Source of the DNA: a virus
IMG/VR virus record: IMGVR_UViG_3300021957_000009
Location: 1-64,000 of that record
Direction: 5' to 3' (one strand)
Length of the DNA stretch: 64,000 nt
In this document: positions 1 through 10,477 of the stretch, one piece after another
Layout of the letters: each line of letters opens with the position of its first letter
Position numbering within the stretch: position 1 is the first letter of the stretch
Notes under the pieces: generated by a model
What the model saw: only the letters and a program-made list of their open reading frames with translations
Databases searched by the model: none
Told to the model about the DNA's origin: nothing
Program-made: the position numbers and the translations under genes

Positions 1-3000
1 TCCCATCGATCAGTTGCATAGTTATATACAATACTGTGAGCACCAGTTACGTTACTAGCAACACCACTTGGACTTGTGATTGGACCAACTTCTAAACCAA
101 AACCACCCGTTGATGGTTCTGATGATAGGCTATTACCAGCAAGAACTAATGTATCTTCAACAGTTAAAGTCTCAGTGTTTAGAACTGTTTGTGTACCTTC
201 AACTTGTAAGTTTCCACCAACATACAAATTCTTACCAATAGATGCACCACCCGCAACAATTAATGCTCCGTCTGTTGCACTGTTTTCTGCTGATTGGGTA
301 GTATTTGTTATTGTAGTAATACCATCAATAGTTACTGTTGAATTAAGATCTGTATGACCATCGACTCTACCAGTTCCTTTAGCAACAAAGTTACCACTAG
401 AAGCAGTAACATTAAACTTAGTTGCTCCTACTTCAAAGTTTCCATCAACATCTAACGTACCATCAATTTGAGTATTACCAGAAGTTGCTGTTACATTAAA
501 CTTATTATTACCAACTCTTAAGTTGCCATCAACACCTAGTGTTGAATCTAATTCAGTAGCTCCGGTAACACCTAATGTTGAAGCTAAAGTTGTAGCTCCA
601 GTAACACCTAATGTACCACCAACGCTTGTATTACCAGAAGCTGAAAGACTAGATACCGAAGTATGTAGACTTACGCCAAGTGTTCCGTACACTGTAGTAT
701 TACCGTTAGAAGCAGTCACAGTAAACTTACTTTCATCTCCAGCGCCAACTCTAAAGTTACCATCAATTCCAGTAGCGCCATCAACTTCAAGAGTTCCATC
801 AATTTGCGTATTACCAGAAGATGCTGTCACATTAAACTTGTCTGCGCCAACTCTAAAGTTTCCATCAACACCTAGTGTTGAATCTAATTCAGTAGCTCCA
901 GTAACATTTAATGTTGAAGATAAAGTTGTAGCTCCTGTTACTCCAAGCGTACCTCCGACAGAAGTATTTCCTGTTACTCCAAGTGTACCACCTACAGAAG
1001 TATTTCCAGTAGAAGCAGCTACGGTAAAGTGGCTACCGCCTGATACTCCAACTCTAAAGTTACCATCAACTCCAGCAGTACCATCTACTTCTAAATTATT
1101 GTCTACTGTTAAGTTATTAGCAAAAGTTGCATTTTGACCTGATGCTGTTAAGAATAAAGCACCTAAATGTCCAGCTTTTAATTGAAAATCTGTTCCGCTC
1201 TTTGTAAATCTAGCATATTCAACACCGTCTTTTTTCAACACAGTGTGATTTGTTCCATTGTCGAATACAATGTTGCCCGATGAATTTATCAGGAACGAAT
1301 TTGATGTGATAGTGAAAGGATTAGCACCGGCAGAAATTTCTCTTGTTGAAGCATCAAATATAGCTTCAATTTCATTAAGAGCTCCGACAATTGTGCCAGC
1401 GTCTAAAGTTAAACCATCGACATCTCCGATATCACCTTGAATTTCTGTGATACCAGTTACAGCTGTTGTCGCAATATAGCCTGGTGCGTCATTAATTTCT
1501 GTAACGTCACCAAGTTCTGCTCTTAGTTCATTAATACCCGCTTTAAAATTAGTAGCCGATAGATCAGTAAACGAAACACCAGAAGTATATAACTCGGTGT
1601 GCAATTCGTTAATTGCATCTACGATAGAAGTCTTATCTGAAGTCAATAAACTTGATCTAGTTCTTTTAGTTCCACCTTCAGCATTAAACAAATCTTGTTC
1701 CAATTCGTTGATCGCTCCAACTAAATGAGTAGCAGTTGTGTTGAGACCTGTTACATTTCCTGTCACATAAATATCATCGTAAGTATTTTGAAGAGCAGTA
1801 GTAATATCAGTACCTACTAAACTAAAATCAGTATCTCCAATTTCAGCATCAATAACATTTATTGCACTGGTTAGAGTTGTTGAATTAGCAGTATCTACAG
1901 GACCTAAAGATCCAAATACCATATTACCGATTTCACCATGTAAAGATTGTAATGCTCCAGTGAGAGTATCAGGAGAACCTATATTATTAATAGAGGTGCT
2001 ACCAATAAAACCAGACATTGTGTTAATCGCAGTCGTATGATCTGTTACTGTATATGTAATATCTGTCGGCAAATTATCTACAATCGAAGATGAACCAAGT
2101 TCAGCATGTAATTTTTGTAATGCACCTGTTACAGTATCTGTTGTTCCGATATTAGCAATAGAAGTATCACCAATAAAGCTAGACATTGTATTTGTTGCAG
2201 TAGTATGATCAGTTACATTATACGTAAAATCACTAGGTAAATTATCTGCAAGAGACGATGAACCGATCTCAGTATGTAATTGATTTAGCGCAGTTTTAAT
2301 TGTATTATTAGTAGAAGAAATCGCGTTGATATTATCATTACCAATTTGATCTTCATGTTCTCTTACCGCCGCCGTTAGGTTCGAAGCAGATGTTCCTAAG
2401 TTACTAGAAGTAACATCACCTACTTCAGCATGTAATTGATTTAGCGCACCAGTAATTGTGTTATTAGAATCTCCAGCATCGACCGTGCTAATACTTTCGT
2501 TACCGATCTGATCTTCATGTTCTCTGATAGCAGTACTTACAGTTGAAGCAGCTGTACCCATTGCTCCAGCAGTAATTGTTCCAAGTTCAGCATCGTGTTC
2601 ATTAATTGCTAAAACTAAATCATTAGCAGCAGTTGTTAAACTCTCAACCGTACCAATGTCATCTTGTAATTCGTTAATTGCAGCAACAACATCTAATGAG
2701 AAAACTTTAATTTGATCAGATCCTGCAGCAGGTGTTGTTAATTCGATGTAAGATCCGTAAGTGTTATCTATTGCAGTAAGACTTCCGTGTGTAGTAATTG
2801 TATTACTAGAACCTAAAGCTCTTATAGATGAACCAGCACCAGATGTAATAAAGTTTCCGTTGTAAGTTTTTACTCTAATAACTCCACCAGAAACTGAGTG
2901 TAGAGTACCATACCAATCAGCATTTGCTTCAACGCCAGCTTGAGTTGATTCTGAGCTACCTTGATAAACAGTAACTCCTCTTGTAAAGTTTGTAAGTGTT

Positions 3001-3596
3001 GGAGATCCAGTATGAGTGATTGTTGCTTTGATATCAGCTACGTGGAAACCGTTTGCTGTCATAGTCTGACTTAGCTCTGTTCCGTTTTTGTACACTCTTA
3101 CAATACCAACTGGATTTGCTTCAATTACAATTCTAGCTATTTTTGCATGAGCTATTGTATCAGGTGAAGCAGCACCAACTTTTAAATCAGTAGAAGTACT
3201 AAAGTTTCCAGAAGAATCTCTAACTAAAATTTTATCGGTTGAAGCCGAAACGATAGTCGCTGAATAACTAGCAGATCCAGAAGTACCTTGATAAATAATA
3301 GCTCCAGCAATATAACTACTTGCTAAAGAAGAAACACTTTCAAGGATAATATATCCTCCAGTATTATCCAAGGTATGTACAGGACTTGTTTCAAATCGAG
3401 CCGTTTTAGCTGGGGTTGAAGTATCAGAACCGGCAAATAATGTATCACCAGCTCCAGCACTATAGACGTAAGTCTTATCTGCCATTAACGAATTAAGCTG
3501 TTCGTTATCACCTAGATGCAGTGAAATCTCGTTAGACTTTTGCCTAAGAGTTTCTAGTGTATCTGATTTATAAATTCTAGTTTCTTTGTTAGCCAT
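1..3596 (-). CDS. Long repetitive virion or tail-fibre protein, C-terminus beyond window
   Basis: The reading frame starts at an ATG at 3596 and stays open to the window edge, so about 1,198 residues are visible and the C-terminus is missing. The N-terminus is hydrophilic. The middle holds 56-residue repeats with LHAELGSSS and NLPTDITYTVTDHTTA signatures; the last third is a run of short beta-type repeats (GTLGVTGAT, NFRVGA, FNVTASSGN). This is the usual build of long fibres or fibre connectors in marine T4-like phages, so a structural role at the tail or baseplate periphery is inferred. The start overlaps the stop of the upstream 75-aa gene (TAATG), which suggests coupled translation. The exact fibre type cannot be named. 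Confidence 0.8.
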   Translation of the reverse strand, partial: MANKETRIYKSDTLETLRQKSNEISLHLGDNEQLNSLMADKTYVYSAGAGDTLFAGSDTSTPAKTARFETSPVHTLDNTGGYIILESVSSLASSYIAGAIIYQGTSGSASYSATIVSASTDKILVRDSSGNFSTSTDLKVGAASPDTIAHAKIARIVIEANPVGIVRVYKNGTELSQTMTANGFHVADIKATITHTGSPTLTNFTRGVTVYQGSSESTQAGVEANADWYGTLHSVSGGVIRVKTYNGNFITSGAGSSIRALGSSNTITTHGSLTAIDNTYGSYIELTTPAAGSDQIKVFSLDVVAAINELQDDIGTVESLTTAANDLVLAINEHDAELGTITAGAMGTAASTVSTAIREHEDQIGNESISTVDAGDSNNTITGALNQLHAEVGDVTSSNLGTSASNLTAAVREHEDQIGNDNINAISSTNNTIKTALNQLHTEIGSSSLADNLPSDFTYNVTDHTTATNTMSSFIGDTSIANIGTTDTVTGALQKLHAELGSSSIVDNLPTDITYTVTDHTTAINTMSGFIGSTSINNIGSPDTLTGALQSLHGEIGNMVFGSLGPVDTANSTTLTSAINVIDAEIGDTDFSLVGTDITTALQNTYDDIYVTGNVTGLNTTATHLVGAINELEQDLFNAEGGTKRTRSSLLTSDKTSIVDAINELHTELYTSGVSFTDLSATNFKAGINELRAELGDVTEINDAPGYIATTAVTGITEIQGDIGDVDGLTLDAGTIVGALNEIEAIFDASTREISAGANPFTITSNSFLINSSGNIVFDNGTNHTVLKKDGVEYARFTKSGTDFQLKAGHLGALFLTASGQNATFANNLTVDNNLEVDGTAGVDGNFRVGVSGGSHFTVAASTGNTSVGGTLGVTGNTSVGGTLGVTGATTLSSTLNVTGATELDSTLGVDGNFRVGADKFNVTASSGNTQIDGTLEVDGATGIDGNFRVGAGDESKFTVTASNGNTTVYGTLGVSLHTSVSSLSASGNTSVGGTLGVTGATTLASTLGVTGATELDSTLGVDGNLRVGNNKFNVTATSGNTQIDGTLDVDGNFEVGATKFNVTASSGNFVAKGTGRVDGHTDLNSTVTIDGITTITNTTQSAENSATDGALIVAGGASIGKNLYVGGNLQVEGTQTVLNTETLTVEDTLVLAGNSLSSEPSTGGFGLEVGPITSPSGVASNVTGAHSIVYNYATDRW
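520..1110. repeat. Short tandem beta repeats inside the fibre gene
   Basis: Several imperfect copies of 30-45 bp units encode GATxLxSTLGVTGAT-type and NFRVGAxKFNVTASSGN-type peptides. They follow the codon frame and belong to the protein, so they are not an independent DNA element. Near-identical units could allow recombination and length variation of the fibre. Confidence 0.75.
1964..2300. repeat. Two 168-bp tandem units in the fibre gene
   Basis: Two adjacent units in register (for example agacattg at 2013 and again at 2181) encode 56-residue repeats with the signature NLPxDxTYxVTDHTTA. More diverged relatives continue on both sides. The period is an exact multiple of three. Confidence 0.7.
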
Positions 3597-3823
3597 TATT
3601 TTCCACCAATTAGTTTCTGTAACATTTTCTTAATCTCAGCAACGTCATCTTTAAGGTTATCTATATCAAGACTTTGCTGTTCATCAAGTTTTCGTTTTTG
3701 TTCTGTTGCTTTAATCTGAGCTCGCCTCATGAGGTAAGCATCTGTATTAGTATTTATAATAGCTTGATTGGCCATATCCCTAATAAGGTCAGGATTATTT
3801 TCAACTTTTTTCTTCTTAGCCAT
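3596..3823 (-). CDS. Small coiled-coil protein between structural genes
   Basis: This 75-residue protein is strongly charged. It has a lysine-rich N-terminus (MAKKKK) and a C-terminal heptad-like helix (residues about 45-72, LDIDNLKDDVAEIKKMLQKL) that should form a coiled coil. It sits between two large virion proteins and shares a TAATG overlap with the fibre gene, so it is probably co-expressed late. It could be a fibre chaperone or a minor structural part. I recognise no family. Confidence 0.6.
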   Translation of the reverse strand: MAKKKKVENNPDLIRDMANQAIINTNTDAYLMRRAQIKATEQKRKLDEQQSLDIDNLKDDVAEIKKMLQKLIGGK

Positions 3824-3838
3824 TTATATTATTCTCCA

Positions 3839-6800
3839 TTATGTCGCAGCTATCGCTCTAAAGTCTTTTATCGTTGGAGGTGTAGATGAGTTCTGAGATC
3901 TCAAAATTATTTTAAAGGCCATTGAACCAAAACTTCCAGTCGGATCAATACTATATTTAGCCTCGCTATAAACACCACCGTTATCAGTCGGTAAATCATC
4001 AGCGGGTGAAGCTTGAATCCAGTTTAATGAATTAAAGTCAACATCTGAACCAGCTGCTAAGGTTTTATAATATAAATCTATATTACCACCAGCTGGAATA
4101 TTAGCAGCAAAATAAACATCAATAACATCTGCTTCTTCAGCCAAATCAATTTTCTTAGTTATATATTTACAAAGCTCCGAACCACCGTAAGCATTTGTTT
4201 CAGCAGTAGTTCCATTATCACCGACTCTGTTTTGTACTAGAGTTGCGGATAATGTATCAGCGTCTAGTACAGGAGTTAAGTGAGTACTGTTACTCGTAAG
4301 TACACATTTAATTTTAAACGATTTACCAGCACCAGTAATCAAAGATTCATTTACTGAAGAAACTACAGTTTGTGGAACATTGAAAAATTGATTCATGTTC
4401 GGCAAAATTTCTATTGGCGTAGTTGGCATACTGTGAGCAACTTCGCTACCATTAATCGATTTTCCTGAACAAGGAGTTAAATAAAATCTTATATCAGTTC
4501 CTGGTACAATCATAGTCGCAGCAGTTAAATTGCATAAATCATAATGGTAATTTTCAGTAGCGGTTATTGTAGATCCACCACCTGAACCAGAAGCATTAGC
4601 GTTCGTGCTGCCGGCAGAAATTGTGTAAGTGTCATGAGTGACATTACCAATAGTATGAGTGCCATTAATATCATTTGCATTAATGTTATTAAATGTGACT
4701 GCTCCAGAAATAATAACTTTAGATGATCCGCCATGCAATCCGTGATTCTTATGTCTTACTGTGATACTAGTAGAACCACTAGTTGATTCTAAACAATCTG
4801 CTTTTAATTTTTTAACTGGTACAACGTCATTCACTAAATATAATTCTTTCTGAGATGAACCAAACTCAGCTCTGTTTAAAGTAAACTTAAGATCTTTACT
4901 TTGATCTGGAGTCCAAGTTGAAGCGTTTTGAGAAGTAAAGAATGAACCGCCGTGTGGTTGCTTATTAATTCTGTAATTAGTATTTGTTACATCAAAGCCA
5001 CCCATTTCAGCGACCCAAGCTTCATACTCATCACATTGTGATTGTATCACAATTGAATATTCTTGGTCTTGCATAAGGTAAACAGGATAGTCAAAAGTAA
5101 ATCGTGTCGCATTACTTGCTGTAGCCGATACGCTAACGTCTGCAGAAAACTTATCAACTTCAGTTCCTGGAATAGTAATCTGTGTGGGTGTGCCATTCTC
5201 ATTAGCTACGATGCTTACAGATACAGGTATATCAGTATCATCTCCACTCTTAATTGTAAATTTAGATTTAAAGAATAGATCAATAGAAGTTACAAATAGA
5301 CCGCCAGATTTTTCAATCAATATTGATTGAGCCAATGGATCTGCCCAAGTAGTAGTTTCATTTCTAAATGTTTCACTGATTACTCTAGAGTCACTTAATC
5401 TAGATGTTTCTAATCTAGGAACTTTAGTACTTACAATAGTTCTTTCAGTCGATTCAATTAGACCTTGTGCATGGAATAGAGTTTCCGCAGAAGTATCTTC
5501 AGCAACTCTATCGCCAGTAGAAGAATCCGACAATCTAAATTCTTTTACACCAGTTTTAAATTTAGTGCTATTATTTCTAGGTATAATAAATGTGCCAGTA
5601 ACCTTACCTTGATTATCTGTAGTTAATACTCCAGAACTTCCCTCTGGATGTGATGTTGCGCCCGCGTAATTAAGAACAGTACTTGTATCAGACCATTCTT
5701 GATAAGCTTCTTCTCTACAAAATGCAGTAACGTTAACGTCATTAAAGAAAGCGTATACTTTAGTGTTAGGCTTCATTCTAGAAGCTTTAAAGTAAATTTT
5801 CCTTGATCTCATAAATGGAACAAAGTTAACTTCAACAATTCTACTTCCAGTTTCTCGTGTTACAGTGTCAAAGGCAACATCAGTTCTTAATCCTGTTCTT
5901 GCTTGATTAGAAGTTACTGTAGTAGTTGCTATTGATGTTGTACCAACACGTCCTCCACGTCCACCGCCGAATCTAAATCCACCGTCTGTAAAGTTCCACC
6001 AATTACCACGTCTGCTTCTTGTCTCTACCTCTGTTTCTACTTGTCTTCCGGTCCAGTTTGTTTGCCACTCGTTCCATACGGTGCCAAGTATTCCTTCTTC
6101 TTCAGCTCTAGCAACAAACTGTTCATATTGTCCATTGTCATCTATTACAACATCGGGTCTAACATCAGTTTCTTTCCATTCATCAGAAGCCGGAGATAGA
6201 TGTACTCTACCGTCCCATGTAAACACATTATATGGGTTTACGTTAATAGCAACTGAAGCGTAAGGCTGTGTTGTATGCGCGACTTCAGTAAAGTTGAGTA
6301 TCCAATTAGAACCTCTTTTCTGGGCTATAGCAGACCCGCTTTGTGCTGGATCAGTAATTAAATTTATATTTTTACTAGGACATTCTGGCCTTAGTAATCC
6401 ATTTTGCTTATCGATTGATTCACTGCATTCTTTATGTGTAGAATCAATTACTGAGTGATCTTTAAATGAATCTACAATGATACCATTTTTAAATCTTGGA
6501 GTAGTACCATCAACCATATGAACATCTGCTGCTGATTGTTCTAGTAAAGATAAAGAAGTGTAATATTCTAGATTCTTGATTCTCTTATCTAGCTTACCAA
6601 TATCTTTCATTGTGTATCTTTTATTATCTTGAATTACTGGAATAATATCATTTAAAGTAAATACATAAGGCTTAAGTTTTAATTGATATAATGTCAAAGC
6701 ATCTTTCTTATCTGCTGGCGGTTGAGGGTATTCTGATGGAACACCTTTAATAACTTCGAATCCTCCATCTCTTTTAATTACGAGTTTATCGATCCTTGGA

Positions 6801-9034
6801 AGATAATAACTAATATCAGCAGTTAGTGCATGACCAACTTTTGGTGCACCTGATAAGCTTGATCCGGTAGAACTAAAACTTGTGCCTGCATCATTTTTTC
6901 TTGGTCTAAAGTCTATGCAATCTCTTAAGTCTAGATTTCCTGTAGCTCCAGCGAATGATTGAATATTTTTGTAATCAGCACTAGGATACGAATCAACGCA
7001 GAAATAATCTCCTGCACCATGAACGTAATACTTCAACGTTACTACCATATTGCCATTCACTACAGCTGCTGTACCACCATTCTTTACAATTTTAGCTACG
7101 TCATAAAAATTATCACGTTGACCGTCATCTAATGTAAAGTCGTTTGTAATATTAGTTCCTGCAGAATCTACAATAGAAACTATCTCAATAACATCAGCTA
7201 ATCCTAAATTGTAAGATGCAGTATTGCCGTTAGTAACATTAATTGTTACTGTATCAGTTGTATTTGTTTTGGATTTTGGTGCTATTGTCTTTTTAATAGT
7301 AGCAATTATACTACATGCAATATTATTACCAATACCAATCCCATTAGTAAACTCTACTGACGTTGTACCATTTCCTGTTCCATCGACTTTGTGTGCACTT
7401 AAATTTGTTTTTACATCTTGTCCAGCTGGTGCTATAATAACATCTGTATCATCTGTAAACAATCCAGTAGAAGTAGAAAATGTTAATGTTCCAGTACTAC
7501 TAGTACTTGCTGAAAAAATTCTTTTTATTTTATATGTAGTATCTCCAAACGCATTACCTAGAGGATTAGTTCCAGATAATGATTTAATTGCTGACTGTGG
7601 CAATTTAAATACCGCAGTGTTAGTACCAACATTAAATCGTGTTCCTGCGTCAGAAAGAGTAGCAACAAAACTATTAGCTCCAGAAACGTTATCAACATCG
7701 CTAAATGTTTTTCCAGCTGTTGTAATAGCAATATCAAATAAATATAATCTTATATGGTCGGTTTTGAATTCCATACCACGAACTCTTGCAGTACCAATCG
7801 AAGCCCCAGAATCTTTAAGAGTAATGGTTGAAAAGCCTTCTAAATCAGGAACTCCTCTAAATCCGGTAGTACTACACTTAATATAGTTACCAAAGTTTAT
7901 TTGAGTGTTAGCTTCATTCTGAAATCCTGCCGCATCGTCGCCTCTTGGCTTATCAATGTTTACGTATGTTGTTCCAACTTTTTGGTTCCTATAACCTTGA
8001 ACATATGCGGTGGAAGGTTCGATGCCTAATGCGATTTTATCATCATCACCTCCGTCACCTGCCAGATACTTACCAAAGTTTGTGGTTGTATCTAAGTGTT
8101 CTAAAATCTCTAGCTCAAAAGGCTTAACAACGTAATCACCAGATTCGTCATGTGTTCTTTGTGCAAGTCTTAATGATAAACCAGTATCTTCGGTTTTATC
8201 AGTTTTATCTACGTTAACTTCTCCGTTATCAACGGTGATTAAAGAAATATAGTTATTAACGGTTCTTGATGCAATTGCAATTGGTTGCTTAATTAGTGTC
8301 GTAGTAATTTGATATCTATTAGCACCAGGAGCCGAAGTGTTTGGTACGCCTTGAGCATTATCTACTAATGAACCATCATCTCCAGAAGAGATTACATTTT
8401 CATTGACCTGTAATCCAATAATATAAGAAGGATTATTACTATATTTGTCAAGTATAAGAGTTGATGCTGGAACATATGTAAAACAACCAGATATAAAATA
8501 AACACCTTCTGAAATAGATACAGTAGAACCTTTACCTACAGCCGGATCTGACTCAGAAGTCGTTGTCCTAACTTGTCCTGCTTTAGACGTTGAAGCATTA
8601 GAAGCAAAATTATCTCCTGCAGCAAACACGCCAACAGTACCATTAGTACTATCGGATTTTATATATTTAATATATAATGTATCCGGATTTGCAGCGTCAA
8701 CGGCCGATACTGCTTGTAGCACAGTAGCTTTAACTCCGTTAGTTCCAGTGATAACAGTGTTTTCAAATAAGTTTAAATCAGATGTTGATTGTAGCTTTAT
8801 AAAATCATATTCTACATTAAGAGATACTTCTCCATTTACAACTCGTGAACCATCTTTAAATGCATATTGTCCATGTCGATCTATTTGAGCCTGCAATGAA
8901 GTTTGTAATTGAGTAAGCTCTCTTGCTTGTACTGCGTAACCTGGACGAAATAAAATTCTATGATAATTTTTACTTTCATCAAAGTCATCGTAATACGGAG
9001 ACTCGGAATATTTTTTAATTGAGGTTGTAGTCAT
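3839..9034 (-). CDS. Large virion structural protein with DUF4815-type N-terminus
   Basis: This is a very large protein of 1,731 residues. Its first 70 residues (YYDDFDESKNYHRILFRPG, then VQARELTQLQTSLQ) match the DUF4815 start found in structural proteins of marine T4-like phages. The rest is Ser/Thr/Gly/Asn-rich beta-type sequence with a Gly/Arg-rich stretch (FGGGRGGRVG) in the middle. It lies downstream of the gp8-like gene, where T4 has gp9-gp12, so a baseplate-periphery or fibre-attachment role is likely. A late promoter TATAAATA lies 26 bases before the ATG. No catalytic motif is evident. Confidence 0.8.
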   Translation of the reverse strand: MTTTSIKKYSESPYYDDFDESKNYHRILFRPGYAVQARELTQLQTSLQAQIDRHGQYAFKDGSRVVNGEVSLNVEYDFIKLQSTSDLNLFENTVITGTNGVKATVLQAVSAVDAANPDTLYIKYIKSDSTNGTVGVFAAGDNFASNASTSKAGQVRTTTSESDPAVGKGSTVSISEGVYFISGCFTYVPASTLILDKYSNNPSYIIGLQVNENVISSGDDGSLVDNAQGVPNTSAPGANRYQITTTLIKQPIAIASRTVNNYISLITVDNGEVNVDKTDKTEDTGLSLRLAQRTHDESGDYVVKPFELEILEHLDTTTNFGKYLAGDGGDDDKIALGIEPSTAYVQGYRNQKVGTTYVNIDKPRGDDAAGFQNEANTQINFGNYIKCSTTGFRGVPDLEGFSTITLKDSGASIGTARVRGMEFKTDHIRLYLFDIAITTAGKTFSDVDNVSGANSFVATLSDAGTRFNVGTNTAVFKLPQSAIKSLSGTNPLGNAFGDTTYKIKRIFSASTSSTGTLTFSTSTGLFTDDTDVIIAPAGQDVKTNLSAHKVDGTGNGTTSVEFTNGIGIGNNIACSIIATIKKTIAPKSKTNTTDTVTINVTNGNTASYNLGLADVIEIVSIVDSAGTNITNDFTLDDGQRDNFYDVAKIVKNGGTAAVVNGNMVVTLKYYVHGAGDYFCVDSYPSADYKNIQSFAGATGNLDLRDCIDFRPRKNDAGTSFSSTGSSLSGAPKVGHALTADISYYLPRIDKLVIKRDGGFEVIKGVPSEYPQPPADKKDALTLYQLKLKPYVFTLNDIIPVIQDNKRYTMKDIGKLDKRIKNLEYYTSLSLLEQSAADVHMVDGTTPRFKNGIIVDSFKDHSVIDSTHKECSESIDKQNGLLRPECPSKNINLITDPAQSGSAIAQKRGSNWILNFTEVAHTTQPYASVAINVNPYNVFTWDGRVHLSPASDEWKETDVRPDVVIDDNGQYEQFVARAEEEGILGTVWNEWQTNWTGRQVETEVETRSRRGNWWNFTDGGFRFGGGRGGRVGTTSIATTTVTSNQARTGLRTDVAFDTVTRETGSRIVEVNFVPFMRSRKIYFKASRMKPNTKVYAFFNDVNVTAFCREEAYQEWSDTSTVLNYAGATSHPEGSSGVLTTDNQGKVTGTFIIPRNNSTKFKTGVKEFRLSDSSTGDRVAEDTSAETLFHAQGLIESTERTIVSTKVPRLETSRLSDSRVISETFRNETTTWADPLAQSILIEKSGGLFVTSIDLFFKSKFTIKSGDDTDIPVSVSIVANENGTPTQITIPGTEVDKFSADVSVSATASNATRFTFDYPVYLMQDQEYSIVIQSQCDEYEAWVAEMGGFDVTNTNYRINKQPHGGSFFTSQNASTWTPDQSKDLKFTLNRAEFGSSQKELYLVNDVVPVKKLKADCLESTSGSTSITVRHKNHGLHGGSSKVIISGAVTFNNINANDINGTHTIGNVTHDTYTISAGSTNANASGSGGGSTITATENYHYDLCNLTAATMIVPGTDIRFYLTPCSGKSINGSEVAHSMPTTPIEILPNMNQFFNVPQTVVSSVNESLITGAGKSFKIKCVLTSNSTHLTPVLDADTLSATLVQNRVGDNGTTAETNAYGGSELCKYITKKIDLAEEADVIDVYFAANIPAGGNIDLYYKTLAAGSDVDFNSLNWIQASPADDLPTDNGGVYSEAKYSIDPTGSFGSMAFKIILRSQNSSTPPTIKDFRAIAAT

Positions 9035-9059
9035 AAGTTCTCTCTTTTATATTTACTAA

Positions 9060-9067
9060 TATTTATA
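9060..9067 (-). promoter_or_regulatory. T4-type late promoter for the DUF4815 gene
   Basis: On the minus strand this reads exactly TATAAATA, the T4 late -10 motif recognised by the phage sigma gp55. It lies directly after the stop of the gp8-like gene and 26 bases before the next ATG. Confidence 0.65.
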
Positions 9068-10465
9068 TTAGAATTCTATAATAATTTTAATGTCTTCGAT
9101 CTGTGAAGAGATCCTATCAATTGGATTTCTGTTTTCAAGAAAGACGATGTCTCCAGAATGCTTATTAATATCTGCTGCAGTGTGGAATGTATTAGCCGCA
9201 GATGTTGGAGTTCCAGTTGCACCTGAAGTAGCACCAGTAACCGTTCCAGCCGTATGCAAGAAGTTTCCATATCCAGTTTTATTATTTTGGTTATAGTAAT
9301 AAACACCCGCACTAGTAATTTCGGTAATGAAAGCTTCTACTCTATTAGCACCAGTTCCTTGAGTGATAAGTTCGTCAACCTGGAATGTACCAGTTGTTGA
9401 AGCAAAGCTGATACCAGGAGTTGCTTTACGAGTTGCGCTTGTTGAAACCGCACCGCCTGATGTGTTTGTTGGATTTTTAATTAGGGTGATTTGTCTAAAA
9501 TCATTTCCTACTGTAAGGTCTTCTTCAGATCCACCGGTTCCATCCAACAAAGTGTTAACAGCGATAAAGAAAGCTCCTAGCTCTTTTACAGGATCTGTAC
9601 CGTGTCCACCTTGTGGAGAAATAACTGCACGTGCAGTAGCATCTGAACCACCGCCTCCAGAAATTAAAATATGAGCTGTTGAATAATCTCTACCTTTATC
9701 TGTAAGAGTTATACTTGTTACAGCCGTACCAGTTCTCGCTGCAGTAGCAGCAGCTGTAGTTCCAGCACCAGTAATAATAACCGTTGGATTGGAAGTATAG
9801 CCAGAACCACCAGCTGTTACTTCTATTCTTTCAATACCCGCAACTTTACTTGCATTAGTTGAAGCTTTTTGGTTTAAATACTGGGCATAGTCACCTTCTG
9901 ATAAAGCAGTTTCAGCTGCATCGTCATCGGAATATAAAGAAAGATCAATAGTTTTTACAGGCATGTAAGCTGTTGTAAGGAATTTTTCTGCATCGGCGAC
10001 GGCTACCGTATACATATATTTCCAAATGTAATTATCTGATTCACCTTGAGGGTCTGTTAATGTTTGTGCTGGTTCTTGAGTAGATGCGTTACCTGGAGCA
10101 TATATACATTTGTAAACTTTAAACTCAGAAGTAATAACATAAAACTTTTTATCAAAGATATCTGCATCATCAGAATCCCAGGCGACATAACTATTACCGG
10201 TTGTCCAAGTGTGTCTTGGTACAACGTGCGATACATCAGAAGCATTCAATAGCTTCATCGCGAATAAGTTTTCCCGAGCTTCTACCAACGAATCAATGGT
10301 ATCATACGGAGTAAATGGTGCTGCATCGGTCGTGTCAGATGTTGAGTTAGACCATACGTCGGTTTTACCAATACCAACAAATACACTTGTACCTGATGCC
10401 GCTATGTCTTCTTTGAAATTTTCTGCATTCAAAGTTCTGAATTTAGAAGTTACTATTGCCGTCAT
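9068..10465 (-). CDS. 8: gp8-like baseplate wedge protein
   Basis: This 465-residue protein opens with a segment (VFVGIGKTDVWSN) followed by ENLFAMKLLNASDVSHVVPR and later YIWKYMYTV, all familiar from gp8-like baseplate wedge proteins of marine T4-like phages. Residues about 210-290 hold inserted GGSGYTSNPTVIITGAG-type beta repeats that also occur in the gp7-like neighbour. The C-terminal part returns to wedge-like sequence (ENRNPIDR). Position between the gp7-like and DUF4815 genes supports the call. T4 gp8 is shorter (334 residues); the inserted repeats explain part of the difference. Assignment rests on position plus partial resemblance. Confidence 0.6.
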   Translation of the reverse strand: MTAIVTSKFRTLNAENFKEDIAASGTSVFVGIGKTDVWSNSTSDTTDAAPFTPYDTIDSLVEARENLFAMKLLNASDVSHVVPRHTWTTGNSYVAWDSDDADIFDKKFYVITSEFKVYKCIYAPGNASTQEPAQTLTDPQGESDNYIWKYMYTVAVADAEKFLTTAYMPVKTIDLSLYSDDDAAETALSEGDYAQYLNQKASTNASKVAGIERIEVTAGGSGYTSNPTVIITGAGTTAAATAARTGTAVTSITLTDKGRDYSTAHILISGGGGSDATARAVISPQGGHGTDPVKELGAFFIAVNTLLDGTGGSEEDLTVGNDFRQITLIKNPTNTSGGAVSTSATRKATPGISFASTTGTFQVDELITQGTGANRVEAFITEITSAGVYYYNQNNKTGYGNFLHTAGTVTGATSGATGTPTSAANTFHTAADINKHSGDIVFLENRNPIDRISSQIEDIKIIIEF

Positions 10466-10477
10466 TTTTATTTCCTA

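Noticed and set aside
76-1440. Three plus-strand frames of 60-204 residues
   Set aside because: They are Pro/Val/Ser-rich mirror images of the repetitive fibre gene on the minus strand and have no own start signals.
520-2300. Possible CRISPR array from regular repeats
   Set aside because: Repeats are in codon register, imperfect, not palindromic and have no unique spacers; they encode fibre repeats.
7224-7886. Plus-strand 220-residue frame
   Set aside because: Lies wholly inside the 1,731-residue virion protein in antisense; hydrophobic composition is a by-product of the Asn/Thr-rich coding strand.
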